Notes under the pieces: generated by a model
What the model saw: the letters and a program-made list of their open reading frames with translations, nothing else
Databases searched by the model: none
What the model was told of the DNA's origin: nothing
Position numbers and translations under genes: made by a program
Assembly: GCA_024138025.1 (NCBI GenBank)
Contig: JAMXBD010001381.1
Span: 310,001-374,000 of the forward strand
Origin: Combretum micranthum
Taxonomy: Eukaryota; Streptophyta; Magnoliopsida; Myrtales; Combretaceae
DNA length: 64,000 nt
Reading direction: 5' to 3'
Part shown: piece by piece, positions 34,800 through 48,207 of the stretch
Numbering within the stretch: position 1 is the first letter of the stretch
Layout of the letters: every line of letters begins with the position of its first letter

Positions 34800-34890
34800 C
34801 AAAATCTGCCTTGGGCTAGGATCGAACTCAAGTCCTCTTGCTCTTGTGTCCATGGTCTGAACCGTTAGGCCGTTGGCCCGTGCCTTGGTC
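34800..34890 (-). repeat. tRNA-like stretch inside family-D LTR
   Basis: Minus strand GAGTTCGATCCTAGCCC resembles a B box and GGCCTAACGGTTCAGACC lies at A-box distance. The same kind of motif occurs near the end of the other family-D LTR (62090-62146). Not a tRNA gene: no full acceptor stem. Confidence 0.4.
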
Positions 34891-37800
34891 ATATAGCTAA
34901 TCCATTAATACTTAAGGCTAATAAAATATATATTATATTGAGCTCAAATAATTATTTATTTTAATTTTTCTTACATATATTTTATTTACATTACTATTAT
35001 TCATTTAATTATATTATTATTTTATTCCTCTATTTTTTATTTTTCTATTTTCTCTTATACTATTTATTATTATTATTATATTTTTGATGAACTCAACATG
35101 ACATTAATTTATTATAGACTTAAGCCTATTTTTTAATTGGGCAAAAATTGGGTGTCTACAAAAGTCTTACAGCTTCTAAGGGGCATTCCCCCGATAATCT
35201 CATAATAACATGGTCTTGCTAAGATAAACAACAAAAGCTAGAAGATCTTAGAAGAAATCTACTATAAGATTATAAAATAGAATTCCTCCAAAAGCTTCTC
35301 AAAATAAAGATTCTACCTGGGGAATCAAGGTGGTCTCGAGTGCAAAAGATAATCCTACAATATCAAAAGTCTATAGGAGTATAAGCATAACTAGCTTAGT
35401 GAGATATTCCTTACGCAAAAGTACTCATACAAGCAATCAACCAAGTTTATTAAACAAGCATATGAATGCAACAACCATATGATCAAACAGTATATACGGC
35501 TATCCGGTTTCGTATGTGTGATGGATTTACCCCTCCATCGGTGGTTAGGGAATGCTTTGAACTGGATCCCGACCGACCTCCTTAAAGTTACGCACGTCTT
35601 GGGGTTCCAACGAACCGTATTACTAGTCCCCGGGCCTTCCATGCCCAAAGCGATCAATCCGGCTCGGCTACACCTTGAGGCCGTATTCTCCGAACGTCCT
35701 AACCTTCAAGATGTAGCTAGGCAGCTTACCTTTTTGGTCATACGCTGAGGAGTAGTAGCAAAACTTCGAAATGATATTCTAAGTGATATGCATGAGCAAC
35801 TTATTGTATGGGGATTTCAATATAGCATTAAATCATTTTAAAGCGATCAAACAATATTTACACCCATAACAATTCATGCATGAAAACATTTATATCAATC
35901 ACAAATCGGGTTCCGATATACTTATTGTTTATTGATGACGCACAACAATTCACATACATAATTCCCATGATATCCCACATGCATATCAATTTTGTCTTTT
36001 CCTAACATCTACTACTCTATTCTATAAGCACATGCGCGAATACATAAGCATAAAGGAAACTCACTCGTCCATAGCTTTCTTCTAGGAGTCAAAGTAATCC
36101 TCTGGGAAGGGAAGATCTTCGTCCTCGACACCTAAACCAAAAGAAATACCCGACATGAGTATTTCATCCAAGCTCTAGTTAAACTCTATAATTCTATATT
36201 ATTGAATTCATCAAAAAATCGTATGAATGAAATTTCCAATTTAAAATGGCCATAACTTGCTCATTTTAACTCGGAATTTCGTATATTATATATCGATTTC
36301 TACCTATTCGAAAAGATTTATCTATTCCTAAGGTTGTTTTTATTAAAAGAAGTTATTTGGGTCTTGAAATAGTAACGTACAGATTTGATACGAATTTCTA
36401 AAAATAGAGTTTTCAAACTTTCTTCATTCAAGAACTCCTTGTTCAAAAATATAGATATATTGTATGGTTGAAAATCCTTTGAATACACATATATATATAC
36501 TCAAACCATATGCATGAATTTAGTGGTGTTGTCTCAACAATGATCTTGTAAAACAATGTGTCTTAAAAGTGAGATAAAGCTTAAGACTTGAAAAGAAATT
36601 AGTTTTGTTTTTGAAAAATTTCCTAAATTATCATAAGTGAGTATTTCCTTCTTTAACTTCATTTATTAGTTATTGAGAATAATTAAATTTTCAAAAAGAA
36701 ATCTTAATCTTTTAGGATTCCCATAACTTTATTTTTAGTGTTTTGGAAGACATAGTTTTTCTAAATATTTTATGATTATATGTTCTAAAGCTTTTTCTAA
36801 AGTTTGATCCACTTTAAAAGAATAATCATCAATGATCTTATATGTCATTTAATATTTTTATTTCCGAAGTAAGGCTTATCCTTAGAAAGGTTCTTTTTGA
36901 TAATTTTGTAAAACTTATCTAAACTTTAATATATTAATGAAAACTTTACATATGAGTTTAAGAAAACATTTGTTTAAGTTTAAGGAATTTTTCTTTATTT
37001 CATTGGTTTAAAAGAGAGTTTGATAACTTTGTTTTCATTGATAAAATACCATATAGTATTGTTACTAAAACTTGAGCTAATCTTATCTAACTTTAGAAAA
37101 TATTTATTAGGATAAAATTTCAAGTCTTTAAGGAAAAAAATAATTTCTTATATGTGACAAAATTTATTATTTTTAAAGAGAGTTCTTATTCTTATTTTTA
37201 TTACTTGAGAAAACTCATTTCTATTGTGGTTGAGACAATAACAACATATTCATGTATGAATGAGAATACATAACTATGAGAAATTTAAAAACAACATAAA
37301 TAAGATAAATAAAATAAGAGTATAAAAAATAAAGTCAAGTATTGGGAACCCTAGCTTCATCAAGGTATCCCGGGACTAAGAATAAACTAGTCCTCAAAAG
37401 AAAGAGAAAAGTAAAGAAATAAAATTGTTTTGATTTGATATGGACAAGTCTAAAACTAGAAAGACTAGTCTTAAAATCAACATGAATTAAATAAATTGAA
37501 AAACTTGGAAGTAAATAAATAACAAATGAGCTTATATGCTCTAAATAAATATATATACATAATATACATAATATTTTATATAAGTTAGGTTAGAACAAAT
37601 AATAACAATAACAACATAATAATAAAGAAAAGAATAGGACATGAACAAAAACAAAACATGAATAAATTGTTGCTTCTTTAACTCAACGAGTCTAAGAAAC
37701 ATACACTAAACTCATGTTAAGTTATATGAACATGATGAGTATATGAAAGAAACTTTTATCTAAGGTTTATGTGTTGGTTGAAGAAGAAAAGAAATAGGTT

Positions 37801-38615
37801 GTAGTATTATGTAGGACTTGATTTTCTAAAGAAAAGAAAGAACTCGAGAGTGATTTTGTGGAGTGATATTGAGAGAGTTTTAGTATGAATTTTGTTGTGT
37901 GAAAGAATGAAGGGGGAAGGGGGTATTTATAGATTTTTGGAGTGGAAATTAAATGTAATAAAATAAATTGGAAAAGAAAATAAAATTGGAGGGAAGAGAG
38001 AGGGATAGGCGCCGGTTTTGGGTCTTTAAGGGGGGGGAGAAATTATTTATTTTGTTTGTTTTGTAATAAAAGAAGTAATGTGTAAAGTATGATGTGATTA
38101 AAGTTGTATGGGGAAGGTAAATTGTAAGATATAGATATGGTAGAGTGTAAGAAAAAGTAAAGATAGGTGAATAGTAGTGAATAGTAGAAAAGTACTATGA
38201 ATAGCAGACTAGACAATTAAAATGCCGGTAGTAAAGAAAATACGCGTAAAAGGTCTATATTTGATATATTTAGTTACCGAAAAATTCTAAAACTGATATT
38301 TTTGAAAACCTTATATTTTTACGAATCTATTGGTGTTGTCGGAATATTTTTACTATCCGGTGCACTAGGGCACGGTTTTTTAAAACTGATCCCGATCGGA
38401 TTCGAAGGACACTAGAAAATTACGAATCTGATATTTTGAAGCTTTCCTATATTATTACGAACCATATTCCTCAATTATTTCAATTTCGTTTTCTAGGGTT
38501 TAAGAACACGGGATTGCCGGATCTAGATTCACTAGAACTAGGTTAATTTCAGGGTTTCGTTTTGACTTTCGGTTCTAGGGTTGTCCTATATTATCGAAAA
38601 ATCTAGGGGCTTACA

Positions 38616-40499
38616 TTTTCTTTTCCTCCTCCTCCTTTCTTGTGGTGTTTCTCTCCTTTCGTTTCTTTTCTCTTTATAACTTGAAGACTTGATGAGTGAA
38701 CTAGCATATGATTAGAAGATAGAGAAAATAATTTTATCATTACCCTTGTCCATAATGTTGATTTGGATTTTCTATAAGAACATTGCCTATATATTTCCTT
38801 AATGTTTCCTTTTGTGATTATAGTAAAAATTTATTGGATCGCGAACGTTTTATTTTGAGGACATGTAACCTATCACACATCCTAATCTTTATGCGTATCA
38901 TACCATTTATACTAAAATTGGATATACCACCAAACTTAAATTATTTTAAAATATGATGTAAGTGAAAATGAATATTGCCTCTATAAGCTTTGATAATTTG
39001 GTAGCTAACACTCCCATCGGTTGTAAATGATTGTTATAAATTTCCACATTGATGACAAAACGACCTTTCAAATTTGTAAAATTATACTTTATCACCTCCT
39101 AAGACTTTAACTTGTTTCCTCTTTTTTTTTCCTTTACTTTTTATTCGATCATAATAGAAAATGTTAAATCCAATACTTAAACTTTGCACAAAAAGTTCAA
39201 TTTCGTAATTGAACTTCGAAGTAGTAAATTTAATACTCAATCAAATATTTCATAAGTATTTTTTACTATCTAGATAACACCCTATGTTTTATGATGTGAA
39301 AGAAGCAACTTATTAGTACTAGAAAGTGTTAAGAAAAAAAGTAGTAAATATTCAGTTATATATTAAAATCAGCAAATAGAGTAGACAATAATAAAGAGAG
39401 TGAAAATAACCACAAAACGTTTGGTAGGTATTAAATTGACAACTTCAAAATTTAGTGTACCAAATTGAAATGTTGTGTAAAGTTCAAGTACCAAATTTGA
39501 CATCCACTCTGATTAAAAAAATCAGGAGTCATTAATATTGTTGTTTTGTCAAAATTTAATAGAGTTATTTTGTGACATTTGAATATTAAATATAGCTACA
39601 TCAAAATCAAAGTTTAAAGGTGTTGTCTACAATTTTCTCCATAATTATTATGAGTATGCTAAGCATGTGTTACTTTTAAGCAACCAATTTAAGACTTTTA
39701 TGATTACTAAGTGAACTTCTACTAATCTTAGATTTAAGAAATTATTACATTTGTTATAAAATGACATACACATTCAATGATTTAAGGGTTTACAAACATC
39801 TTAAATGGTATTATTCATATCATAATAAAGACATTTCCAATAATTTTACCAATTAAAATAAACATGTCCACCTCAACCTTAACCTTATGGACTTAAGCCT
39901 AAAATGATTTCAAATACCAATATGTTCATCTTCGGGCTAAAAGTAATTTAGCTCGTAGTTAGAAAACAAGTTTTTTATTTAACATTTCAATATATACAAT
40001 GGGTAAGTTTTACTTTTTGTTTTTGTTTTAGGAATGATTAGGTTAACAACGTAGGGTAAGTCAAGACCAAAACTCTATAGGGGCTAGTTCATGTGTTACA
40101 AAGAAAGAAAGAAAACATGTAAGGTCATGGGTGAGGTCTGAGCGACCATGTAGGAAACTGGGGAATGTTTAGGTCTTATATGATTCATCTTATACCTGTC
40201 TCACTCGTAGCCCTATCTATGAAGTCACTAGGGAAAATGAGTTTAAATGTGTCGATTATTGGAATTATATTGAACTTAAGAAACCTCAGTACGCTGGCAA
40301 TCAAATGCCAATATACCATATACGTCATTGAAAATAAATAAATAGGACCATCTAAGTGCCTCTATGCATCACTACTACTCACTATCTAATCCACCCCATG
40401 CCATGCCATTCTTGAAATGGAATCTAATGGAAATATAGGCAACATCTATACAATAAGCATCACCCGAGGAAAAAAAGGGTCACAAAGTGCAATACAATA
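38616..40499. other. Gene-free AT-rich stretch
   Basis: Starts with a C/T-rich tract (38616-38690). No protein-like frame. Confidence 0.5.
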
Positions 40500-42300
40500 A
40501 TAATATCAAGTATGCACCTGTTGCATATCACACATTCATAGATCTAGTGTGATATTAATTGGTCAATCAATATAATATTTCTCTTAATTCCTCTTTTCAA
40601 TTAATATGTAGGCAAGTATACGTATCATTTATAGTATAGACAATGAGAACAAGTCGTCCCATGGGGATCGGATAACTACTAGCAATAGCTTTTTAATCTA
40701 TTATCTACCTTAAAATTAATTCAAAGTATATCAATTACAATTGTTAATATGAATTAATCCTTATTTTTACACTCTCAAGCAATCTACAACAAGAAGAATT
40801 CGTAATTTATATCACACAATTCATCTAAACAACAATTGACCACAAGAATATCGCTATATTCATATTCTAAATGATATTTGAATGATTTCTCACGTATGAT
40901 TAATCCGTAAGATTTCTAGAATAGATTAATATATCTCTCAAGATTATTAATCACTAATCTCTCATATCTACCTATAAGAATGTCTTCTGATTTGTAACAA
41001 TCAAATGGTCGCTTTATCATACTTTGAATCTTTCACCAAAATAGATTTAAAAATGAAAGACTCTCGTAACTCTATTTCTAGAGATCCAAAAAGTCTTTCT
41101 GATTATGCTAGATCTATTCAAATATGCAATTTCTCAATCTGCATACATGAAATCAACAACAAAATCAATATCCCTAAAACATCAATTCATGGAACAATTC
41201 AACACTCATTATTAGACTTAAAAAGACATGAAAATTTCATTAAACCACAAGCACAAGTATATAGCAACATATCGGGTTCTTATGTTGTTTAGACGATAAT
41301 TTCCTACTCCCCCATTACAATATTACGAAGCACACTATATATCTGTTGAAAATCAATGATACAATGGATGGAGTACACCTGATCTCCAATTCAAGAATCT
41401 AATCCTATGTTTAATGGAGGGAGGAAAAAAAATTTTCCTGTTCTATCTAAACTATGTTATAAGCTTTTATACTTGTGACAAAAGTCGGCAATGCCCCTTA
41501 TATCTCAAATAACTGTAATTCCTCGGATATTTGTAAAGCTGACAAAGTCTTCAAAAGTACATGAGGTGAACATGGCTTTCCCTATTCAGTCGTAACTCAC
41601 CATTGGTTATAACAGTTAAATTCCATCTCATTTGCTTAAGAACACGACCGATACATGATATTCCATTTCCAGTCATACTTCGCTCTGTATCTTCAATACT
41701 CTTCGTCTATCTAGCAACACAGTGTGAGCATGTGAGTCCCAATACCCTCGTGCTTTTTCATGACTCTTCTCATATGAATTCTCAAAATTACAAGGTGGAA
41801 GGATGACATCTCCAATCACCTCGTGCTTCTCTCTGTGATTCCGCTTGACCAAAATTTAGCAATGCATAAGGACAACACAACTACTCTCAATCCGTTACGT
41901 AACTCTTGTTTTCAAAATGAATTATATTCGAAAAAACACTTCACCATTTTCCTATGAAACACGATGGATGCACGATTGCTCCTATTCAATGTGTTTCTCA
42001 ATAATCAAGTACAATTCCAACAATAAAAGCATGGGGAGAACATGGCTAACAAATCCCATCATGTTCTTCATAATTACTTCTTCAATTTTTTTTTTATAAG
42101 CTCTTTTATCATCTTGCACCTTTCAAGAACACAAAATTAACCAAGTTAAGTACTAAATCTTAGTAATAATTCATAAAAATTAATATAACTCACCCTTTTA
42201 AATATAGAATAAAACACAGGTATCATAATGTAGCAAACAATGGATTTATATATTTGAACAAGAGTCATGCAACTAACATATTTCTAGTGTCCAGAAAATA
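40500..42300. repeat. Probable LTR-element remnant
   Basis: Contains GGCAAGTATACGTATCATTT and GTCGTCCCATGGGGATCGGA near 40612-40670, words resembling conserved LTR-border motifs of Tat/Athila-type Gypsy elements. No coding domain. The open frames at 41005-42099 have no family resemblance. Confidence 0.35.
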
Positions 42301-42677
42301 TGTAACAAACAAGTACTCACGCCTCCAACAGAGGGAACGTTGCCCTATTTTATAGGGCTATTGGAGTTGATAGGAACATTCCACACCCTAAAAAAAAAGT
42401 AACCTTATATAGGGATGATTGTCGAATCTAGCTATTGATGAATAAAGTCCATGGTAACATGTGTCTAGAGTCGTATTATGGTAGTCCATGGGTACATTGT
42501 CCCACACAATTATCAGAAGGAACTCATATTGGTTTATAAAGCTAGGTAATGAATATAATGTTAATATTGGCTTAAAACTTTTGGGTCAAGTAGTTGAAAA
42601 ATAGGTCATCCATATTTATTAGTTTGGTTATTGGTTACTTTTATTCCTAATATTGCATTAAACAAGAGAAAGGAGAT

Positions 42678-42789
42678 TGTGGTAACCCTTTGTGTAATTA
42701 CTAACGGGCAACGTCGAACGATGAAGAACCTGCTGTGGTAACCCTTTGTGTAATTACTAACGGGCAACGTCGAACGATGAAGAACCTGC
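42678..42789. repeat. Exact 56-bp tandem duplication
   Basis: Two identical adjacent copies (42678-42733 and 42734-42789) starting TGTGGTAACCCTTTGTG and ending GAAGAACCTGC. A single-event recent duplication, or an assembly artefact. Confidence 0.95.
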
Positions 42790-42827
42790 TGTAATGTCTG
42801 ATGGTGAGGGTGATACCACTTAAATAT

Positions 42828-43393
42828 AATGCAATGGAACTCTAATTATCGATGCGTATTTTAGTGTAATGGCTAAAGTTCATTAGATCTCTAAAGTTAA
42901 GTGTGTTTAGGGGATAATACTCCTAAGATGGGTAACCTTCTAGGAAATAGTTAGCACTAAAGACAAAACCATGCAACTTCTTACCAAAGAGGTCAATACC
43001 TCGATGAGTGGAGTTCCAGGTCATTACGAGTAGCTTTAGAGCAGTTCACCAGCCGAAAGTAAGGGCTAAGTGTTATAAGGCAAAATGCCTCATAGTGGGG
43101 ATATCTTTTGAGCCTGTATGTAGTACCTCTAATGTCCTTCCTATCTAATATAATTCTAGACTCATGTAACGAAATTGACGAGGATGTTAGCTTTGTAAGT
43201 GGGAAAATATGAAGTACCTCTCAAATATGATATGGTGAAACTCTAATCATCGATGCATCTTTTGTAGTAATGCCTTAAAGTTCATTAGAATTCTAAAGTT
43301 GTGCTTAGGGGAGAGTATTCTATGATGGATGACCTCCTGGGAAGTAGCTAGCACAAAGAACAAAACCATGTGGCTTCTTGCCAAAGCAAACAA
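42828..43393. repeat. Diverged direct repeat pair about 400 bp apart
   Basis: About 42828-43005 and 43228-43393 share ordered blocks: CTCTAATTATCGATGC / CTCTAATCATCGATGC, AAAGTTCATTAGA, and ACAAAACCATG followed by CTTCTT-CCAAAG. Non-coding. The right copy is cut by the family-A LTR at 43394. Confidence 0.75.
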
Positions 43394-46300
43394 TGTAAGC
43401 CCCTAAAATTTTCGATACTCTTAGAGGATAAGCTGATATTGAAATTAGAACCTAAAAACCGAGTTTAACTAAAACCAAACTCTAGAAACCCTAAACGGGA
43501 TCATATAAAAGTTTTCAATAACTCTAGAGTTTTAGATGTTTTGAGTGAAACCTAAAACCTTAAAGGAAAGTCGATGGTAAAGAATGTATATTCATCAAAA
43601 GAATTTCATACCTTACCTAATTGATCTAGCTCAACCTTAAACCATGGAAACCCTACGACCGATCCGAGCTAACTATGAGTTTTGGAAACCATAGACAATA
43701 TCATATAAGATTAGATGACCTTAAATGTCTAATAAGTATGATGAGAATAGAAGACCGTAAATACCAAACCCTAAGAAAAGTGTACCTTCGAAAACAAAAT
43801 GTAAATCCAATTATTGTTCGATTCGGAATCCCTATGTTAAATAATTTGCCTATCTGATCTCCAACACGTAAATCGAGATCGTATATCCAAATAATAATTA
43901 ATAATGAGAAATAATTTCCCATAAATCGGTATTGATTTATGAAGTCAAAATTCATCAATTAAGCCAAACTATTTTCATACCCGGTTGTTTGGCACGCAAA
44001 TCGAGATAACCCTACTGGATGACAATTAATGATAAAATTGTACATCCCTGGACTCTTTGTAGCTTTATAAGTGAATCTTAGAGTCGAAATTAAAACTAAA
44101 ACCCAAAAGTCAAACCGAGTCAACGTTTAACATTAAAAACCCTATACTCGATTAGATAATCCCGATAAATGTAGAATATTAAATAAATTATAAAAAAATA
44201 GAGTAAACTCAAATTACTAACCGAATATATAGTTTAAGTGTAAACCCCTAAATTTTATAGTCTTACCCTAAAGCCAAACGAGGCCATTATCAAGTTATAA
44301 GAAACTTTGATCAAGCAAGACCGCCCCTAAAATGCTAAATATTAAAGATATAATAAACCTAAATTATGATATGAAAATATATCATTTACCCTAATATCAT
44401 CAGATTTGGCAAAAATTCATTTATTTCGAACCCGAATGAAATCAGTTTTCAAATCAGGATACCGACACACAAAACGAGGCAAAATATCCTGACAGACTAG
44501 TAATACAATAAGAATTCGTAAAAATATCATATATAATTTTTACGTCTCATGGAAACGACAGATATAGCTTCTTTACAAGTATTTTTATATCTAATGATTA
44601 TTTATTTGTTTTGTTTATTATTTATTACAATTTACTACTATTCATCTGACTCTATTTTTTTTTTCTTGCGACTCCTACACCACCCATAACTTTTCTTATG
44701 CACATCTAATATATTATACTTTATACCTTACTTTTCACATAACTTCTTCTTTACATACGCGCGCACACACTCTCTCATGCAGTTGCTGCCCCTTCCCCCC
44801 TTTTTTCTCTCAATTTCTTTTTCTTTTTTATTTATTTTCCACACTTTAATCCATTCCAATTTCCTTCTATAAATGCTACTTCTTCCCTTCACTTTTCTTT
44901 ACAATTTTTAGCACCCATAACAAAACTTTACAATATTTTCTCTTGAAATTTTTATCTCTAAAATTCCACTCAAATTTTCTTCCCCTCTTTCACCGTACAC
45001 AAAGGAAATTCCATATCTTGTTTTAGGTAAAAACACTAAACACTCTATTCATTCATATTATTGTATGATATGAATATGTGTGTCTTAATGTGTTCAATAA
45101 AAGAAAATCCCCATAATACATATGCAAGAGACTGAAAATGCAAAGACAACATATTATTCATGTCTTGTTTATATTCATATTCATATCATGTTTTGTTACT
45201 GATCTAACTTCCTACGTGTAAATATGTATATACATCTATTTATATTTCTTAGAGCCTAATGCTCACTAACTTAATTTTATTTATTTCATGCACTGATTTA
45301 TTTCAAGCAATTCATTTATTTCATGATGTTGAGACTTATCCTTAATCGAAGTCTTGGACTTGTCAATCTTCAATCAAAACAAAAGGGGATTTGTCATTCA
45401 TAAGTTCCGATGAGCTTGAATATAATCTAAGACTCCTATACTTTTTATTATCTACATTGAATTTTTATTTATGAGACTGGAAATATTCCAAGTCTCGAAA
45501 AGCATTGATAAAAATCTAGGACTTCTATTTTTTTCTCTACACTCTGATTTTATTATGGTGACTAAAATATTTCAAGTCCTGATGAGTTTTGATGGCAAGC
45601 TAGGACTTTCATGCTTTTATTTTTTATGTTTTTGTTAATCTATTTTTAATTTCTATGTTCCTGGTGTAATTCCATGATTATTAATTATATTTTGCTATTC
45701 TAAAGTTCATGCATATATATGGTCATAAATGATGTTGTTACCATGCTAAAATAGGTTTTTCCAAAAATGTAAATGTTGATGAATATGTTATGCAAATATT
45801 TCACGAAAAAATCTTACCTCCAATACTTGGGAAATCCTTTCATTTGGGATAAAGAATTTGAAAGAAAACACTCAAGTATATTTTCAAAATGCAAAATGAA
45901 TTTCTCAAATATAAATTATTGATAATTCTTTGTTATGTAAGATTTTTTAGAAATCTTATTTACAATACATGTACAAATCTTTTTTATTAAAAATAAAAAT
46001 TTAGAACAATTCATTTGCCTAATTTTTTATATTCCAAAACTTAAAATATTTTAAAGATGATACAACTTAGAATAACTTTTATCCACAACACAGAGATATT
46101 CATGTTTTAGAAAATAATTAGTTGAAAAAAATTTAATATGAAAACGAAATATTCATAGATTCAAAATAATATAAAACCATGATTTCTTTAGTTGAATTTC
46201 ACATTTATAAAATCTAAAAATTGAAATTTTATTTAAAAACCAAGCTTAAGAAAAATTCAAATAAAATACACTTAGAGCATCATGTCACAAATAAGTAAAA

Positions 46301-47387
46301 CTCATGTTTTGTAAAATAAATGTTAAATGAAGATTTGAAATAAATATAAGTCCTTCAAGGTTTGAAGTTATATGGTGAACCATGATTTTTGTTAAGTCTC
46401 GTGTTTACAAAACTAAGGTAGAGAATTTTATTACAAGTCACAAGGTGATTTTTTCACAAAACTCAACACTGCTACTTTCCACAAAAGATTTGAACAACAT
46501 CACTAGGTTCATGCATGTATTATGATATATTATTACCTTTTAAGGATGAGAGTTAATGTATATATTTATATATGCTTAGCTTAGAAGGTCAAAAAAAGGT
46601 AAAATGACAAAGTGTAACTAAAACAAGTCTTAAAGCATACTAGATGCATTCTATATAGTATGATTTTAAGACCCAAATCACTCTACATAATTAAAATAAC
46701 CTTAAAAATGGATTGAGCATTTGAAGTAAGTAGAAAACGACTACTGATATATAAAATTTCGAGTTAAAATAAGCAAGTTATGACTATTATAAGTTAGAAC
46801 TTTCGTAACTGGGGAAAATGACGTGAATAGTGTAAATAGGGTTGGAAATTTAAGTAAAACCTATACGAAATACTCATTCAGGGTATTTCTTTTGTCCAGG
46901 TGATAAGGATTACGAGACCCTTTTTCCTAAGGATTATTTCGACTAAGTAGATTGTGATCTGGACATGTGAGTTTTCCTTCGTAATTTGATTACCTTGCTT
47001 ATGCTTATAGATAGTTGCATTAGAATTGTAAGTACAAGAATTATGGGTATATGTGGATGTGTTTCTATGAATGAGTGACAATGGATACTAAGCATATCAA
47101 AACGGATAAATGATGAATTGAGTACATTATCAATATTACGCGATACTTATGTGTATATGACACTTGTTTGATCACCTGTAAGCATACCTTAATTATATTT
47201 GGCCTTGATATAAATAAAATGGACATGTATTGCATCCGTTGAGTCACATGTCGGAGACTGCTACTCCTATGTGAAGAATCGGAAGAGCCTAGGTGGCCAA
47301 GCTCATTCTTAGAGAAATAAGACGTACAGGGGACATAGCATAAGGATGAGTCACGCCGATTGATCACTATGAGTAGAGTGCTCAAGG

Positions 47388-47841
47388 TGTCACGGTCTTG
47401 GGCTTTCGCTAGCACACTTAAATCGTGCGAGCGCTTACTATCCTACCCCTGTAGTAGTAAGCAAGCCTAAAATCTGTAAGCAACACACACGCAAAGCAAC
47501 AAGGATAACCAACAAGTAAAAATGGACACGGGCAACAAATCAATATATGAATAACACACTTCTCATTAATATCAACGTATAAGGCAACAGAAAAGTGTGT
47601 GTGGGGGTAATGTGTAAGATGGGCTATCATTAACTGTAGGTAGTCAACCGGTGAGTAAGAGCTTCAATCCAGAGAGTACTCACACCCCCACAAAGAGCCT
47701 AATATGTATTTTTGGCTCTGGCAGGAGGAGACATTAATTTTGGTGCGGAGGCAACACCTCTAAATTAAAATAATAATAAAAATAATTACAAGTCCCCCCC
47801 CCCCCCCCCGGTAAATACCTACATTACAAAAGACTGTCACA
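47388..47841 (-). repeat. 3' LTR of the chromovirus
   Basis: 454 bp, matching 52536-52995. A 16-base C run (47794-47809) differs from the mixed C/T tract in the other copy. Confidence 0.93.
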
Positions 47842-47851
47842 CCCTCCCCCA
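47842..47851 (-). promoter_or_regulatory. Polypurine tract of the chromovirus
   Basis: GTGGGGGAGGG on the minus strand, immediately before the 3' LTR. Confidence 0.75.
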
Positions 47852-47868
47852 CTTAATCTATTGAGTCC

Positions 47869-48195
47869 TTAGCAAGGTGTGCTGGAGCTTGACCCTGGTT
47901 CTTGAATCGTTTTGGCTTGAGCTGCTCTCTTCTCTGTTAGAGGTATAAGATCTTTTTCTATCTCCCAGCTGTTGTCTTCTTCTCCACGATCTTTCCACTT
48001 CACTAAGTATTCTGTCTGTGCTGCTCCTGTGGTTAGATCTTTGACACTTCTTTCAGCAAGGATATCTTCAACGGCTTCACTAACGTTGGAGTTGAACTTG
48101 ACATTTGGTCGCTTTGACTTGTTGCGTGCAGGATCTTCTATGTCGGAGTAGTATGGCTTCAAAACACTTACATGGAAGATAGGATGAAATTTCAA
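47869..48195 (-). pseudogene. Chromodomain at the integrase C-terminus
   Basis: MKFHPIFHVSVLKPYYSD (the H-x-x-F-H-V-S-x-L-K motif of Gypsy integrase) leads to VEDILAERSVKDL and EYLVKWKDRGEEDNSWE, the chromodomain core with W residues placed as in aromatic-cage positions. In chromoviruses this domain targets integration to chromatin marks. Ends PGSSSSTPC before the polypurine tract. This block is open, but what precedes it is broken. Confidence 0.9.
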
Positions 48196-48207
48196 CCACT
48201 TAGGTGG

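Larger units (their letters stand above)
32243..35160 (-). mobile_element. Family-D solo LTR, 2.9 kb, nested in family A
   Basis: Minus strand begins TGTAGACACCCAATTTTTGC at 35160 and ends CAGGCTCGACA at 32243. Flanked by AAAGT (32238-32242 and 35161-35165). TATA box CTATAAATAG at 34360-34351 on the minus strand. It contains GGAGTCGCCACCC near its end (about 32356) and a repeated stretch CGTTGGATCTGATC-like near 33690-33860. No polyprotein. The frames at 33681-34199 are GC-rich LTR sequence, not genes. Confidence 0.82.
32033..38615 (-). mobile_element. Family-A solo LTR (Gypsy-type), with nested family-D LTR
   Basis: Minus strand starts TGTAAGCCCCTAGAT at 38615 and ends GGGGCGTGACA at 32033. 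Flanked by the 5-bp repeat TTTTC (32028-32032 and 38616-38620). Without the nested unit it is about 3.67 kb and non-coding. A TATA box CTATAAATACCCCC (37932-37919) is followed by a pyrimidine-rich leader. Length, TGTAA...TGACA ends and lack of coding suggest a solo LTR of a large-LTR Gypsy lineage such as Tekay/Del. Related copies lie at 43394 and 54473 in the opposite orientation. Confidence 0.75.

Noticed and set aside
34806..34886. tRNA gene candidate
   Set aside because: B-box-like word only; no acceptor stem or complete cloverleaf.
35391..35748. Paired frames of 88-89 aa
   Set aside because: Sit in family-A LTR and are mirrored on both strands; not conserved in copies B and C.
42678..42789. 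CRISPR-like repeat
   Set aside because: Only two adjacent identical units with no spacer; plant nuclear context.
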